Shown here one piece after another: positions 54,385 to 64,000 of a stretch of DNA of 64,000 nucleotides. The stretch is taken from contig JAOWBW010000158.1 of NCBI GenBank assembly GCA_026119855.1, forward strand, positions 990,976 to 1,054,975, written 5' to 3'. The DNA is from Campanula takesimana. Its lineage: Eukaryota; Streptophyta; Magnoliopsida; Asterales; Campanulaceae. Position 1 is the stretch's first letter; each line of letters opens with the position of its first letter. The position numbers and the translations under genes are program-made. Under the pieces are notes generated by a model. The model worked only from the letters and a program-made list of their open reading frames with translations, had not been told where the DNA came from and ran no database searches.

Positions 54385-55660
54385 TGTGATGTCATAACCG
54401 GCGAGCATGAAATACTACTTGGCTATCCTTGTTGACATGAAAGGCTTCTCGAAGATGTAGCAGAGTGGGTCCACTTTTGCTACTAGCTTGATTGGAAAGG
54501 TTTCCATGTAGTGTTTCAGCTTTTGAGTGACCTAAACTAGTGCGGCACATGACTTCTCCAATGTGGAGTAGTTCTTTTCACCTCCTTGAAATCGGCGACT
54601 GACGAAGTAGATGGCATTCTCTTTGGTGGAGTCTCGTTGCTTTTGTGCTAGCATAGCCCCTATGGATTCATCATTCACAGTGAGATAGAGCAAGAGAGTC
54701 TTCTCCGTGTGTGGTGGAACCAAGACTGGAAGGCACGTCAAGTAATGATTCACTTGGTCGAAGGCTTCTTGGCATGCATCGGTCCATTCTAGAGCCACAT
54801 TTTTCTTGAGTAACTTGAAGATTGGCTCGCAAATTGAAGTGATTTGGTGCACAAACCGACTGATGTACTGAAATCAGCCCATGAAGCCTTTTATCTCTTT
54901 CTGCATCTTCGGGGGAGGCATTTCAATGATTGCCTTGATTTTTTGAGGGATCTGCTTCAATTCCCCTCTCATTGACCATGTAGCCGAGAAATTTGCCTCG
55001 TATGACCCCAAAAGTGCACTTTGCGGGGTTGAGCCTCATTTTGTGTTGATGAAGCCTTTCAAAGAACTTGTGGAGATGGATCAAGTGTTGACCGTCGGTT
55101 CCTTTTGAGTGAATAATCATGTCGTCCACATATACTTCAATTTCTTTATGAATCATGTCATGGAACAAGTCTGTCACGGCCCTTTGATAAGTAGCCCCTG
55201 CATTCCTTAATTCAAATGGCATAACTGTATAGAAAAAAGTGCCCCACGGTGTAGTGAAAGTAGTCTTGTGCTTATCTTCTTTGGCCATGAGAATTTAATT
55301 GTACCCAGTAAAACCATCGACAAATGAGCGGACCTCGTATGCAGCCTTTGAATCGACTAACATGTCGATGTTGGGTAATGGGAAGTCATCCTTTGGAGAA
55401 GCCCTTTTCAAATCCTAGAAATCCACACAAACACGGACCTTGCCGTTAGCCTTTCTGACTGTCATAACATTTGCTAGCGAAGTCGGATACTCGATGAATT
55501 TGATGAAGCCCACACTGAGAAGCTTCTCTATCTCTTCTTTAACTTGCAGAGACCATTCAGGCTAGATCTTTCTGAGTTTCTGTTTGACTAGCTTGGCGTC
55601 TTCCCTGATCGGTATTCTGTACTGGGCAACCTTTCTGTCTAAACCCGACATGTCTTTGCA
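54385..55660 (-). pseudogene. Tat C reverse transcriptase and first RNase H
   Basis: RT blocks: EIEKLLSVGFIKFIEYPTSLANV, VRVCVDF, VRSFVDGFTGYN, TTFTTPWGTFFYTVMPFELRNAGATYQRA and catalytic YVDDMIIHSKGTDGQHL (YVDD ~55,123-55,134). The thumb and connection follow (AKCTFGVIRGKFLGYMVNERGIEADPSK), then RNase H (ALEWTDACQEAFDQVNHYL, LYLTVNDESIGAMLAQ, FVSRRFQGGEKNYSTLEKSCAALV). Open segments are 54923-55288 and 54532-54852; several TAG/TAA codons lie between. Catalytic aspartates of RT are retained. Confidence 0.9.
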
Positions 55661-56524
55661 TTACCATGCGAACACATCCACAAATTCTCTGAGTAGTGCA
55701 GTCAATCTGTCTTTCTCTTCCTCCTTGAAGTAGCTTCCTATCTTGGTTTCCTTTGGCTCTTCGTCAGTACCCAGATTGATGACATGCAATTCTTCATCAG
55801 CCCCTGGACCATTTTCACCACGACTACGTACCTGTTGAGCTAGTTCATTTAAGTATGTTTCATTTTCGTGGTCTATTTCTTCATAGTTTGAATCGTTATT
55901 AACTAGTTCATTAAATTCATTATTAGTTGATTCATCATTTATGATGTTTGCAATCTCAGGGTACTCAGAAAGATCAAATTTTTCATTAGCAAAGAAAGGG
56001 AACACACGCTCGGCTATTGCCTCCATATCCTCTTGGGTAAGGATGTCGGAATCACTCTCGGACTAGAAAGTGAATGTCATCATGTCTTCTTTTGTCACCT
56101 TGCGGGGGATGCAACCCATTTTCTTGATCATGAATTCTTCGGATACCATGGGCCCCTTTGTTGAATACAATTTGTTGAACAATTTAGAGCTTGGCTCGAT
56201 CTCACTTGCAAGCTCCTTCCTCTCATCATTGCTATCGGAGATGGCATTGACTTGGCATTCATCCATTACGGCCAGTTCCTCGAACATGGAGGCTAGATCA
56301 GTTAATTCTTCCCCCATGGTAATTTATGTCTCAGTCTCAATGGTCACTTTTTTCTCCCACAATTCTCGGGGTGACATTGGAGTAGGTTCTCCTCTGTGCT
56401 TCTTGATTTCACAATCGACAAAGACTTCAAGACCGAGGTTTCTGATGCACTTGCTGTTGATCCATGGCTCGGGAAAGATAATGTATGGAATATGTTTCCC
56501 TTGGCGGACAAAGTAGCCATTCAA
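55661..56524 (-). pseudogene. Tat C protease-RT linker
   Basis: Open segments with no known domain: VFPFFANEKFDLSEYPEIANI and LHVINLGTDEEPKETKIGSYFKEEEKDRLTALLREFVDVFAW (55661-56026), the latter leading into RT. GEELTDLASMFEELAVMD is at 56063-56317. The counterpart in Tat 2 is 30595-31834. Confidence 0.7.
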
Positions 56525-56757
56525 AGTCTTGCGTTAGGGCCTCAAATTGGGGATTTAATAGCGATGGCCTTCTCTGCGAGCTCGGGCCTTCTTGTTCTTG
56601 ATGGCTTTCTCATATCTCATGTCATCCTCAGAAGGTTTGTTTGTGACAAAAAGAACCTCCACGGGTTTCTTTCTTCCTTCCTGGTATTTCCCTAGACCTA
56701 ACCGGGAATCTAGTTCTAGACCTAACTGGGAAAGTAGTTCTAGACCTAACCGGGAAA

Positions 56758-58017
56758 TTAGTTCATCCTTCTCATAATGTGGAGAACCTTGTGATTTCCA
56801 AGGGTCCATGCCCCACTTCCTCCTTCTTTGTCAACGGCGTTGATTGAGACGCCTGAGAGAGTAGAGTCTTTTAGCCCATGTTGAACTTGGTGGACAGGTT
56901 GTCCCCCATTTTTATGGATAGTGACATTTTCAGCCATAACGGTCACTATTTCATCTCCATTTTGGATCTTGACACATTGGTGGAGAGTGGAGGGGACAGC
57001 ATTGGAGCTATGTATCCATGGTCGGCCCAAGAGCAAATTGAATGAAGAGGGGACATCAAGTACTTAAAATGGGACGGACATAACCATGCTCCCAAATTCA
57101 ATGTCCACTTCTATCATGCCTCTGACTGTGCGGGCGGTGCTGTCGTATCCTTGGATCACTTGACTAGAGGGCTGCAAATCTGAATTCTTAAGCCTCAATA
57201 TCCCCATAATTAAGCTAGGCATTAGATTGAGTGCGGAACCACCATCAACCAAAACTCTTGAAATTGGTCTCCCTCTTGCCCTTACCTTGAGATAAATGGC
57301 CTCATTGTGGTCGGACCCAAACGGTGGAAGGTCCATGTTGGCAAATGTGATGACATTGCCAAAATTTATGTGGCCTATCATAGCAGTATGGTCTTTGGGA
57401 GTTGTGTCAGGAGAGACTGATGTGTCGTCGAGGTTGCTGATGACGAGTTCTAGATGCTTTTTTGAAGATGCGATAAGGTCCCAAATGGATATGTTTGCTT
57501 GAGTCTTATTGAGTTGAACTAATAAAGGATCTTCGGGTGCATCGCGAATTTGCGACCTTGGAGAAGAGGTTCTTCTGCAGAAGTGTTGGGATTGCTTTCT
57601 ATGCCTATCGGATCGAGTTAGCATGTTGACGCTCCTGTTTTGCTTCTTGTTCCTATTCTCTAAGACTTCCCTCATTATCTCATCATAAGTCACAACGTAA
57701 CAAGAATTTTCAAATTCATTCATATCATTAGAGCCCTCATTTATAATAGGAATTAAATGAGTGGTCTCCTCAATCTCGCCTAGCTCTATTACATCGACAT
57801 CACCCTCACTAGGAATTATGAACTCCTTCTTGTCGATGAGGTCTTGGACGATGTTGCGGAGGCTAAAACATTCCTCTGTAACGTGGCCACTATGTTCATG
57901 ATAGTCGCACCACTTGTTATGAGCATGGTTAGCGGTAATCGTCTTGGGCTTGTACCCTTGTAGAGGTGTAATTTGCCCCTTGGCCTTGAGGGCCTCAAAA
58001 TCCTTGGATAAAGTCAT
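56758..58017 (-). pseudogene. Tat C gag C-terminus and aspartic protease
   Basis: The 317-codon segment 57064-58017 has one knuckle at residues 37-50 (CDYHEHSGHVTEEC), an acidic linker, the IGHINFGNVITFANMDLPPFGSDHNEAIY block and the protease active site RVLVDGGSALNLMP (D258-G-G). A stop at 57061-57063 separates the second protease block (LDVPSSFNLLLGRPWIHSSNAVPS, 56758-57036). A short direct repeat of a CTAGACCTAACCGGGAA phrase occurs three times at 56693-56760 just downstream. Confidence 0.88.
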
Positions 58018-58845
58018 GCCTTAGAGAGGAGTATACACACGGTCACTTTGGAATTTCTCGCCTTGGGGCGGTGGGACTTTCTTGTAGTTCCCTTTGTCAG
58101 TGGTGACGGCATTGACAGAAGCCTCTTTTGTTGAATTAGAGGCAGCTTTGTAGCGGAAGCTTGGAGTGGCTTTCTTGACTTCCTTGAGCAAATCATCAAT
58201 TCGGACTCCCGCCTCATAGATTTGGGCGAAATCTGAGTAGCAAGCCCCACTTAGGTGGGTACGGAAGTCAATTTTGAGACACTAGAGGAAGATGTCCATT
58301 TGCTCTTTTGTGTTGGGCCTTTCTACTATTTCGGCAAGCTTGTCATTCCACCTCCTTGTAATGTCAATGAAGGACTCATGGTCCCTTTGGGTGGTACTCT
58401 CGAGCTCCTTCTTTGTTGGGCGGTGAGTGGTGTTGCCTTGATATTGACTTTTGAAGGCAAGTATGGTGGCATCCTAATCAAGGCGGATGGTGACTGGGAG
58501 AGTTGCATACCAATATTTTGCGGCCCCCTCGAGAGTAAGAGGGAAACATTGTGCCATCACCTTTGGGGAGACCTTCTTTGGAACCATAGCCCATATGTAA
58601 GTTTCAATGTGGGCCATAGGGCAAGATTTTCCCTTGAACTTGCTGATGTCGGACATTTTGAACTTATCAGGGAGAGCGGCCATTGTGCTCATGAGAATTG
58701 ATGACTGATAAAGGCTTGTGTCAGTGCCTTTCCCCAAATTGAGCCCATTTAAGCGTTGGTCGATGTATTCCATGATTGAGTCGACCATCTTGTGATCATT
58801 GCTCTCGGTGCTTGGTTGTCCCATTTTCTTGTTGATGTCGGGCAT
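58018..58845 (-). pseudogene. Tat C gag
   Basis: Likely start ATG 58843-58845 (MPDINKKMGQPSTESND). Capsid blocks follow: LPDKFKMSDISKFKGKSCPMAHIETYIWAM, FPLTLEGAAKYWYATLP, the ELESTTQRDHESFIDITRRWNDKLAEI segment and ATPSFRYKAA. One frame is kept throughout and broken only by stops at 58471-58473 (TAG), ~58283 (TAG) and 58018-58020 (TAA), so decay is by nonsense point changes. The open frame extends ~11 codons upstream of this ATG. Confidence 0.85.
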
Positions 58846-59240
58846 TTTAAACTTATGGGGAGAAGGAGGCCTCACCAAAATTTGGTTCTAAACCTATCTT
58901 CTTTCTCTCTTTTCACTCAAATATGTGTTTGTTACTCTAATCTGCTCTCAACTCAGCAGAGTTTCCACTCACAAATGTATTTCTCCCCCTTGGAATGATC
59001 ATCAGGGGTCTGTATTTATAGGGACTGAAGGCACCCAAACCAGCTGTACGGCTGGGCCCTTCTAGTACCCAAACTATCCGTATGACTCAGCATGGCGAGC
59101 TTCTGGATTTTTCTAAGTTTTAATTCCAAGATAGTCCTAGAGTTTTGGTTTATCATAGTGAGGTCCTAGCCTATCAGTTTATCCCTAAATGGTGCTGAGA
59201 ATTCCTCTAAGTTGGTCTAATTTCAGATTGGGGTACTTAC
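58846..59240 (-). other. Tat C 5' flank: possible primer site and TATA, otherwise unassigned
   Basis: On the minus strand a TATA box (CCCTATAAATACAG, ~59010-59023) lies downstream of GC words (CAGCCGTACAGCTGG, ~59042-59056). A TGGAAACTCTGCTGAG string (58951-58966) resembles a decayed Tat primer site. None of this matches the Tat-A LTR, and no boundary to the Copia 2 LTR at ~59241 is marked. It may be a remnant of a different LTR. Confidence 0.4.
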
Positions 59241-59668
59241 ATTCCCTACATAGCTTTGATCATGCCAATCGTATCCTTTATAATCACTTGCTTAAGAGTG
59301 ATGTTTGAATATGTCTAACATGATCCCCATTATGTGGAAGATCGTAATAATCTCAGGTACGAGGATTATAATGATATAACTATTAGAGGTTTAATTATGA
59401 CATTATAACCATGACATAAACCTCATCTTTGGGTCATATCCATTATATGTTCCCCAACACATACCCATAAGTTTAACTTGTATCCTATACACATGATCAT
59501 CAAATTAAACTTATACTAGTACTTCATAAGTACTAGGGACGGAGATTATTATAACAAAACATGAAACAGTAAATAATAATCAAAACATCTATTTAAATAA
59601 ATGAAAAGTGATAACAATCATTGTCAAACAATGTGAAAAATAACATTCCTAGGGCATATACACCAACA
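59241..59668 (-). repeat. partial 3' LTR of Copia element 2
   Basis: Matches 16305-16702 of the Copia 1 LTR (GCCAATCGTATCCTTTATAA to GGCATATACACCAACA). The left end breaks off at about 59241 against unassigned sequence. Confidence 0.87.
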
Positions 59669-59680
59669 ATCTCCCACTTG
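59669..59680 (-). other. Copia 2 polypurine tract
   Basis: Minus strand CAAGTGGGAGAT beside the LTR, identical to Copia 1. Confidence 0.87.
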
Positions 59681-59682
59681 CA

Positions 59683-61425
59683 CTAGGCCCAATCACTAAT
59701 GTATCTAACACCCATGGACCTAACATGACCATCATGTTTAGCTTGAGGAAGTCCCTTTGTCAGTGGATCAGCAATGTAATCATCCGTTGGTACTCTGCAT
59801 ATCTTTACGTCCTCCTTCTCCACGATTTTTCGAATGAGATGAAAACGCGTAAGTATGTGTTTAGATCTTTGATGTGATCTTGGTTCCTTTGCTTGAGCAA
59901 TATCACCATTATTCTCGCAATAAAGGTCTATTGAATTAGCAATGCTAGGAACCACCTCTAATTCAGTAATGAATTTCTTGATCCAAACAGCCTCTTTAGG
60001 AGCATCCGATGCAGCTAAATACTCAGCTTCCGTTATAGAATCAGCTTTTGTAATATGCTTGGAATTCTTCAAACTTACAGCACCACCATTTAGCATAAAC
60101 ACAAAACCAGATTGTGATCTATAGTTATCCTTGTCAGTTTGGAAGCTTGCATCTGTGTAACCCCTTACAACAAGATCATCTTCCAAACCTTCATATATCA
60201 ACAACAAGTCTTTAGTCCTTCTCAAGTACTTAAGAATCGTTTTGACTGCTATCCAGTGACTCTCACCGGGATCTGACTGGTATCTGTTCGTCATACTCAA
60301 AGCATAAGAGACATCCGGTCTAGTACATATCATGGCATACATAATGGATCCTATTGTCGAAGCATATGGGATGCCATTCATGCGCTCTCGCTCATTAGTT
60401 ATCTTAGGACACTGAGTCTTGCTCAAACTTTTACCATGTAACACTGCCAGGTTTCCTCTCTTAGAGTTCTCCATACAGAATCTTTTAAGAACCTTGTCAA
60501 TGTAAGTACTTTGACTTAAACCAATCAATCTTTTTGATCTATCAAGATAGATCTTAATTCCAAGGATGTACGCAGCTTCACCCATATCTTTCATTGAAAA
60601 GCATTTTCCAAACCAAGTCTTTACAGACTGCAGTACAGGAACATCATTTCCAATGATTAATATGTCATCGACATATAGCACTAGAAATAGTACTACGCTC
60701 CCACTAGTTTTCTTGTATACACAAGGTTCATCTTCGTTCTTAATGAATCCAAACTCTTTGACCGATTCATCAAATCGAAGATTCCAACTCCTTGAGGCTT
60801 GCTTCAATCCAAAAATGGAATTCTTCAACTTGCATACCTTATTAGAATTTTCTGGATTTGTAAAACCTTCAGGTTGTGTCATATATACATCCTCAAGCAG
60901 GTTCCCATTAAGGAACGCTGTTTTTACATCCATTTGACATATCTCATAGTCATAATATGCGGCTATGGCAATCAAAATTCTTATAGACTTGATCATTGCT
61001 ACGGGTGAAAAGGTTTCATCTTAGTCAATACCATGAATTTGCCTATAACCTTTCGCTACAATGATAGCTTTATAAGTATTCACCTTTCCATCCATGTCAG
61101 TTTTCCTTTTGAAAACCCATTTGCATCCCATGGTTTTTACACCTTCAGGTGCATTTATCAAGTTCCAAACTTGATTATCATACATGGACTTGATTTCAGA
61201 TTCCATGGCTCCAAGCCATTTATCTGAATCAGGAGCGGACATCGCTTCTTGATAGGAAGTAGGTTCATCATTATCAATGACTTCTACTTCATTGGTATCC
61301 ATCATGAGAAATCCATATCTCTCAGGTTCGGATTGCACCCTACCAGTTCTGCGAGGAACTTGAGTATTCTGAATTGGTTCCACAACTCCTTGTAAATCTT
61401 GTTCAGATCCAATGACCGGTTCCAT
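59683..61425 (-). pseudogene. Copia 2 reverse transcriptase and RNase H
   Basis: Two open segments in one frame split by a single stop at 61021-61023 (GID-stop-DETFSP; Copia 1 has tyrosine). The upstream part (61024-61425) has WLGAMESEIKSMYDNQVWNL and GCKWVFKRK; the 437-codon part has QMDVKTAFLNGNL, the intact LYVDDILIIGND catalytic motif, RNase H YTDASFQTDKDNYRSQSG, ADSITEAEYLAA, LYCENNGDIAQAKEPRSHQRSKHI and KGLPQAKHDGHVRSMGVRY. In DLYCENNG a glutamate replaces the usual aspartate. Better preserved than Copia 1. Confidence 0.92.
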
Positions 61426-61758
61426 GTTATTTTCAGGTTCTCGAACCTCTTCGAGATTAATTTTATTCCCATTAATTCCTTTGGAGAGAAACTCATTCTC
61501 TATAAAGATACCATCTCAAGTAACAAACACTTTGTTGTCCGTGCGGTTGTAAAAATAATACCCCTTAGTTTCCTTAGGGTAACCTACGAAAATACATTTG
61601 TCAGATTTTGGTGCAAGTTTGTCATAGACAAGTCTCTTAACATAAGCCTCATAACCCCAAATTCTCATGAAGGAAAGACAAGGTTTCTTTCCATTCCATA
61701 TCTCATATGGAGTCTTTTGAACCGATTTAGTTGGAACTCTATTTAGTGTAAGTGCAGC
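61426..61758 (-). pseudogene. Copia 2 integrase, C-terminal half
   Basis: Encodes, in broken frames, the region corresponding to Copia 1 residues KTPYEIWSGKKPC to TFLEKEFL. It is cut at 61754-61758 (GCAGC) by the solo LTR; the other half resumes at 62741. Confidence 0.75.
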
Positions 61759-62740
61759 TGTAGATACCCCGGGACGGGCAACCCACGTGCTTTAGGCTCG
61801 AGCGAGCGAATTATCCTAGGGTGTCTATTTTGTTTTAGAGTTTAGAGTCTACACCTATGTTTTAGAGGAACATAAGAAAACCTAATAATTAGCCTAAGTT
61901 TTGTTATGAAAACCAGAGATTCATGTATTGAGGTTCGGGGGTTAGGTTACGAAATGGGAAGTACTTAAACACCCATTTCGCCCAACTAACGTTGGTCTTG
62001 CTTGTTCATAATCTACATGATAAAAAATGTGTTCTTCCTATACTTTGAAAATGAGATTTTAAGGGGTTAAAAAAGGGGTTGAATATGGGGAGATACTTCC
62101 TTGGCCAACTTCAATGTAGTGAAGTAGCCTTTGGGTTCATGTCCCAAAGTGGTTTGGGTCGATTGCACACTTTGATAAAATAAAAGAGGAAAATAAAGAT
62201 GAGATAGAGAGAAAAGAGAAGAGTAAGAATACCTAAACTTCAAGTGGCTTCAAGGATGACTTTGGAGAATGCCTTGAAAATACTCTCAAAATGTTTGTGC
62301 ATAATTTTTTTTATCTTGAAAAAAATCCTCTTCTCAAAATGGTGAAGAAGAACGGTTTTTATAGTTGAAAAGGGGATTTTTTGGTGCCAAAACAGAGTCT
62401 CAAAGAGGAAATTCCCGGGCAAAATCCTGTAAATTGAGCAAGGGAGGGATTCTTGGGTAGAATCTGTAACTGACGCCAAGAAGCGCGCGTCTCCTGCCTT
62501 TAGGGCGGAAGGCGCACGCATCTTACCTATGGAGGCGGAGGCGCACAACTCTGAGAAGGCAATTTTGACAGAATGGACTGGAAAGTTAGAACTGTTATTC
62601 AGTCTAGTCACTGGACATAACGGAGTCAGTCAGGAACTTAATGGAAGTAACAGAAACTAACAAAAAACACTTAAAACAAGAAGAAACAAAAAAAATCTAA
62701 TGTGCAATCGGGGTGAACGGTCTAAGGCGGGGTGTCTACG
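61759..62740 (-). repeat. solo Tat-A LTR inserted in Copia 2, 982 bp
   Basis: TGTAGATACCCCGGG to GGGTGTCTACG (final A changed to G), flanked by GCAGC at 61754-61758 and 62741-62745. The joined flanks restore the Copia reading seen at 18745-18770. No internal Tat sequence lies beside it, so it is a true solo LTR formed by LTR-LTR recombination. GC words lie at 62479-62540 and a minus-strand TATA (CTATAAAAAC) at ~62354-62363. Confidence 0.96.
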
Positions 62741-63330
62741 GCAGCAGTTTCTAATGCATGTCCCCAAAAGGATAAAGGAAGATCAACTTGACTCATCATC
62801 GAACAGACCATATCCAATAATGTCCTATTTCTCCGCTCAGACACACTATTCCATTGTGGTGTTCCAGGTGGAGTTAATTGTGAAATAATTCCATAATCTT
62901 TAGGATAATTGTCAAATTCTTGGCTTTAATATTCACCACCACGATCTGATTGAAGTGCTTTAATAGTTTGCCAAGTTGATTTTGTACTTTATTTTGAAAT
63001 ATTCTAAATATCTTAAAAGATTCACTTTTGTTTTTCATCAAGTAGACATAGCCATATCTACTAAAATCATCAGTCAATGGTATGAAGTATTGATATCCTC
63101 CCCTAGCATTGCTGCTCATTGGTCCACACACATCAGTATTTATGAGTCCCACTAAGTCACTAGCCCTTTCACTACTCTTAGTAAAAGGTGTCTTAGTCAT
63201 CTTTCCAAGTAAACAAGACTCACAAGTTTCATATGATTCAAAATCATGTGAATCTAAAAGTCCGTCCCCAAGGTGTCTTAGTCACAATAAGTCACTAGCC
63301 CTTTCACTACTCTTAGGTTTGGATTTCTTA
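62741..63330 (-). pseudogene. Copia 2 integrase, N-terminal half with rearrangement
   Basis: An open segment (62874-63200) has MTKTPFTKSSERASDLVGL, the first catalytic D in NTDVCGPM, and DDFSRYGYVYLM; frames shift before the second D (SDRG region ~62935). The zinc site (HCRLGHI..LHENG in Copia 1) is missing: 63270-63315 holds copied pieces of nearby sequence instead. The gene is also split from its C-terminus by the solo LTR. Confidence 0.85.
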
Positions 63331-63760
63331 TTTACATTATAGATATCATCATTATTTCTATTATCAACATCAAGGATATAAAGGCTATTAAATTAACATG
63401 CAGTACAATAAATCATATCATTTAAATAAATATAAAACTTCTTATTTTCAATAAAAAACTTAAAACCTTCATTATCCAAACAAGAAATTGAAATAATATT
63501 TCTACTCAAATCCGGAACGTAGTAACAATTGTTCAAAACAAGAATTAAACCACTAGGTAAAGTGACATCATAGGTTCCTACGCCTAATACATCAATTCTT
63601 GCTCCATTCTCCACACGTAGGTCCACCTCGCCATCTTTGAGTAGCCTCCTATTCCTTAGTGCCTACACATTTAAACAAATGTGAGATCCACATCCGGTAT
63701 CTAATACCCAGTAACTAGAAGTAGAAAGGAGTATATCTATAATATAGATACCTGAAGTAG
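63331..63760 (-). pseudogene. Copia 2 protease
   Basis: Two segments. WVLDTGCGSHICLNV near 63665-63710 keeps the D-T-G active site; a TAG at 63663-63665 follows. Then RNRRLLKDGEVDLRVENGAR, VGTYDVTLPSGLILVLNNCYYVPDLSRNIISISCLDNEG (63393-63660) gives the conserved NCYYVPDLSRNIISIS block that leads to integrase. Only one stop separates the segments. Confidence 0.87.
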
Positions 63761-64000
63761 AAGCAGTCGCACTGCCCTTCTTCTTCTTCTTTTCTTCCAT
63801 ATAAGCCTTGCAACTACGTTTCCAATGACCAATCTCATTGCAGTAGAAACAGATTGCATCCTTTTGGGAGTTTGGTTTAGCCACCGCAGCATTGGCAACA
63901 TTTGCCTTGCTTATTTTGGGTTTGACAACTTTTGCCTTACACTTCCCTTTGGCTTTAGAGCGTTTCCTTCTTTTGAAACCACAAGCACAGGATAAGCTTC
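63761..64000 (-). pseudogene. Copia 2 gag C-terminus (runs out of window)
   Basis: Lysine-rich sequence (KAKVVKPKISKANVANAAVAKP type) and a CCHC knuckle CFYCNEIGHWKRSC at ~63807-63848, then KAYMEEKKKKKGSATAST into the protease. The upstream part lies beyond 64000. Confidence 0.85.

Larger units (their letters stand above)
51263..58966 (-). mobile_element. Tat-lineage internal region C (gag to 3' UTR)
   Basis: Minus-strand gag, CHHC knuckle, protease, RT, RNase H, a second (archaeal-like) RNase H and integrase, then a short antisense ORF and the Tat-A 3' UTR and LTR. The dual RNase H is diagnostic for Tat. 51263-51430 matches 2060-2201 of Tat A1, so the 3' end is family A. The expected family-A 5' LTR is not recognisable to the right of 58966; either the 5' end has been lost or the element is a mosaic. 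All genes have stops. Confidence 0.88.
59241..64000 (-). mobile_element. Copia element 2 (same group as Copia 1), truncated by window end
   Basis: Minus-strand Ty1/copia with a partial 3' LTR, polypurine tract, RT/RNase H, integrase, protease and gag knuckle, continuing beyond 64000. It is related to Copia 1 along the whole length but keeps the catalytic YVDD and DTG motifs that Copia 1 lost. A solo Tat-A LTR interrupts its integrase gene. The outer ~900 bases of its 3' LTR are missing at 59241. Confidence 0.92.

Overview
The window is plant nuclear DNA, almost certainly from a eudicot with a repeat-rich genome. I see no host gene, tRNA or rRNA. Essentially all 64 kb belongs to LTR retrotransposons of four plant lineages: Tat-type and Athila-type Ty3/gypsy, Tekay/Del-type chromovirus (Ty3/gypsy with a chromodomain), and Angela/BARE-like Ty1/copia. 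One 100-base assembly gap lies at 227-326. Species cannot be told from this sequence.

Layout. (1) 1-3159: 3' part of a + strand Tat element (A1): gag fragment, gap, antisense plant-mobile-domain (PMD) gene, minisatellite, 3' LTR 2202-3159. (2) 3160-8977: minus-strand chromovirus 1, degraded, lacking its 5' LTR. (3) 8976-51262: a nest. A minus-strand Tat-A LTR (8976-9510 and 51175-51262) is split by a + strand Athila element (9511-51174). The Athila is split by a minus-strand Copia element (15375-47619, target duplication CTCCA). The Copia is split twice: by Tat element 2 (21803-37074, duplication GCCTC) in its leader, and by chromovirus 2 (37607-46433, duplication AAATT) in its 5' LTR. (4) 51263-58966: minus-strand Tat-lineage internal region C with gag, protease, RT, two RNase H domains and integrase. 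(5) 59241-64000: a second Copia element, running out of the window, with a solo Tat-A LTR (61759-62740, duplication GCAGC) inside its integrase region.

How the parts work. The elements carry gag, protease, RT/RNase H and integrase in lineage-typical order, but every coding region has stops or frameshifts, so none looks autonomous now. Several losses are G:C to A:T changes, as expected of old methylated DNA. Chromovirus 2 is the youngest by its nearly identical LTRs.

Most interesting content. Tat element 2 carries two antisense genes between its truncated pol and its 3' LTR: a four-exon PMD-type gene and a DUF7745-like gene, each with its own promoter-like region and an acidic C-terminus. PMD-like extra ORFs in Tat elements are known in general; the tandem pair, the introns and the promoter module shared with unrelated LTR families deserve a second look. 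Other notable items are a conserved CTACGT/ACGTAG hairpin in Tat LTRs and at pol/antisense borders, three CHHC knuckles in one gag, satellite-like 3' UTR arrays, and templated-insertion repair scars.
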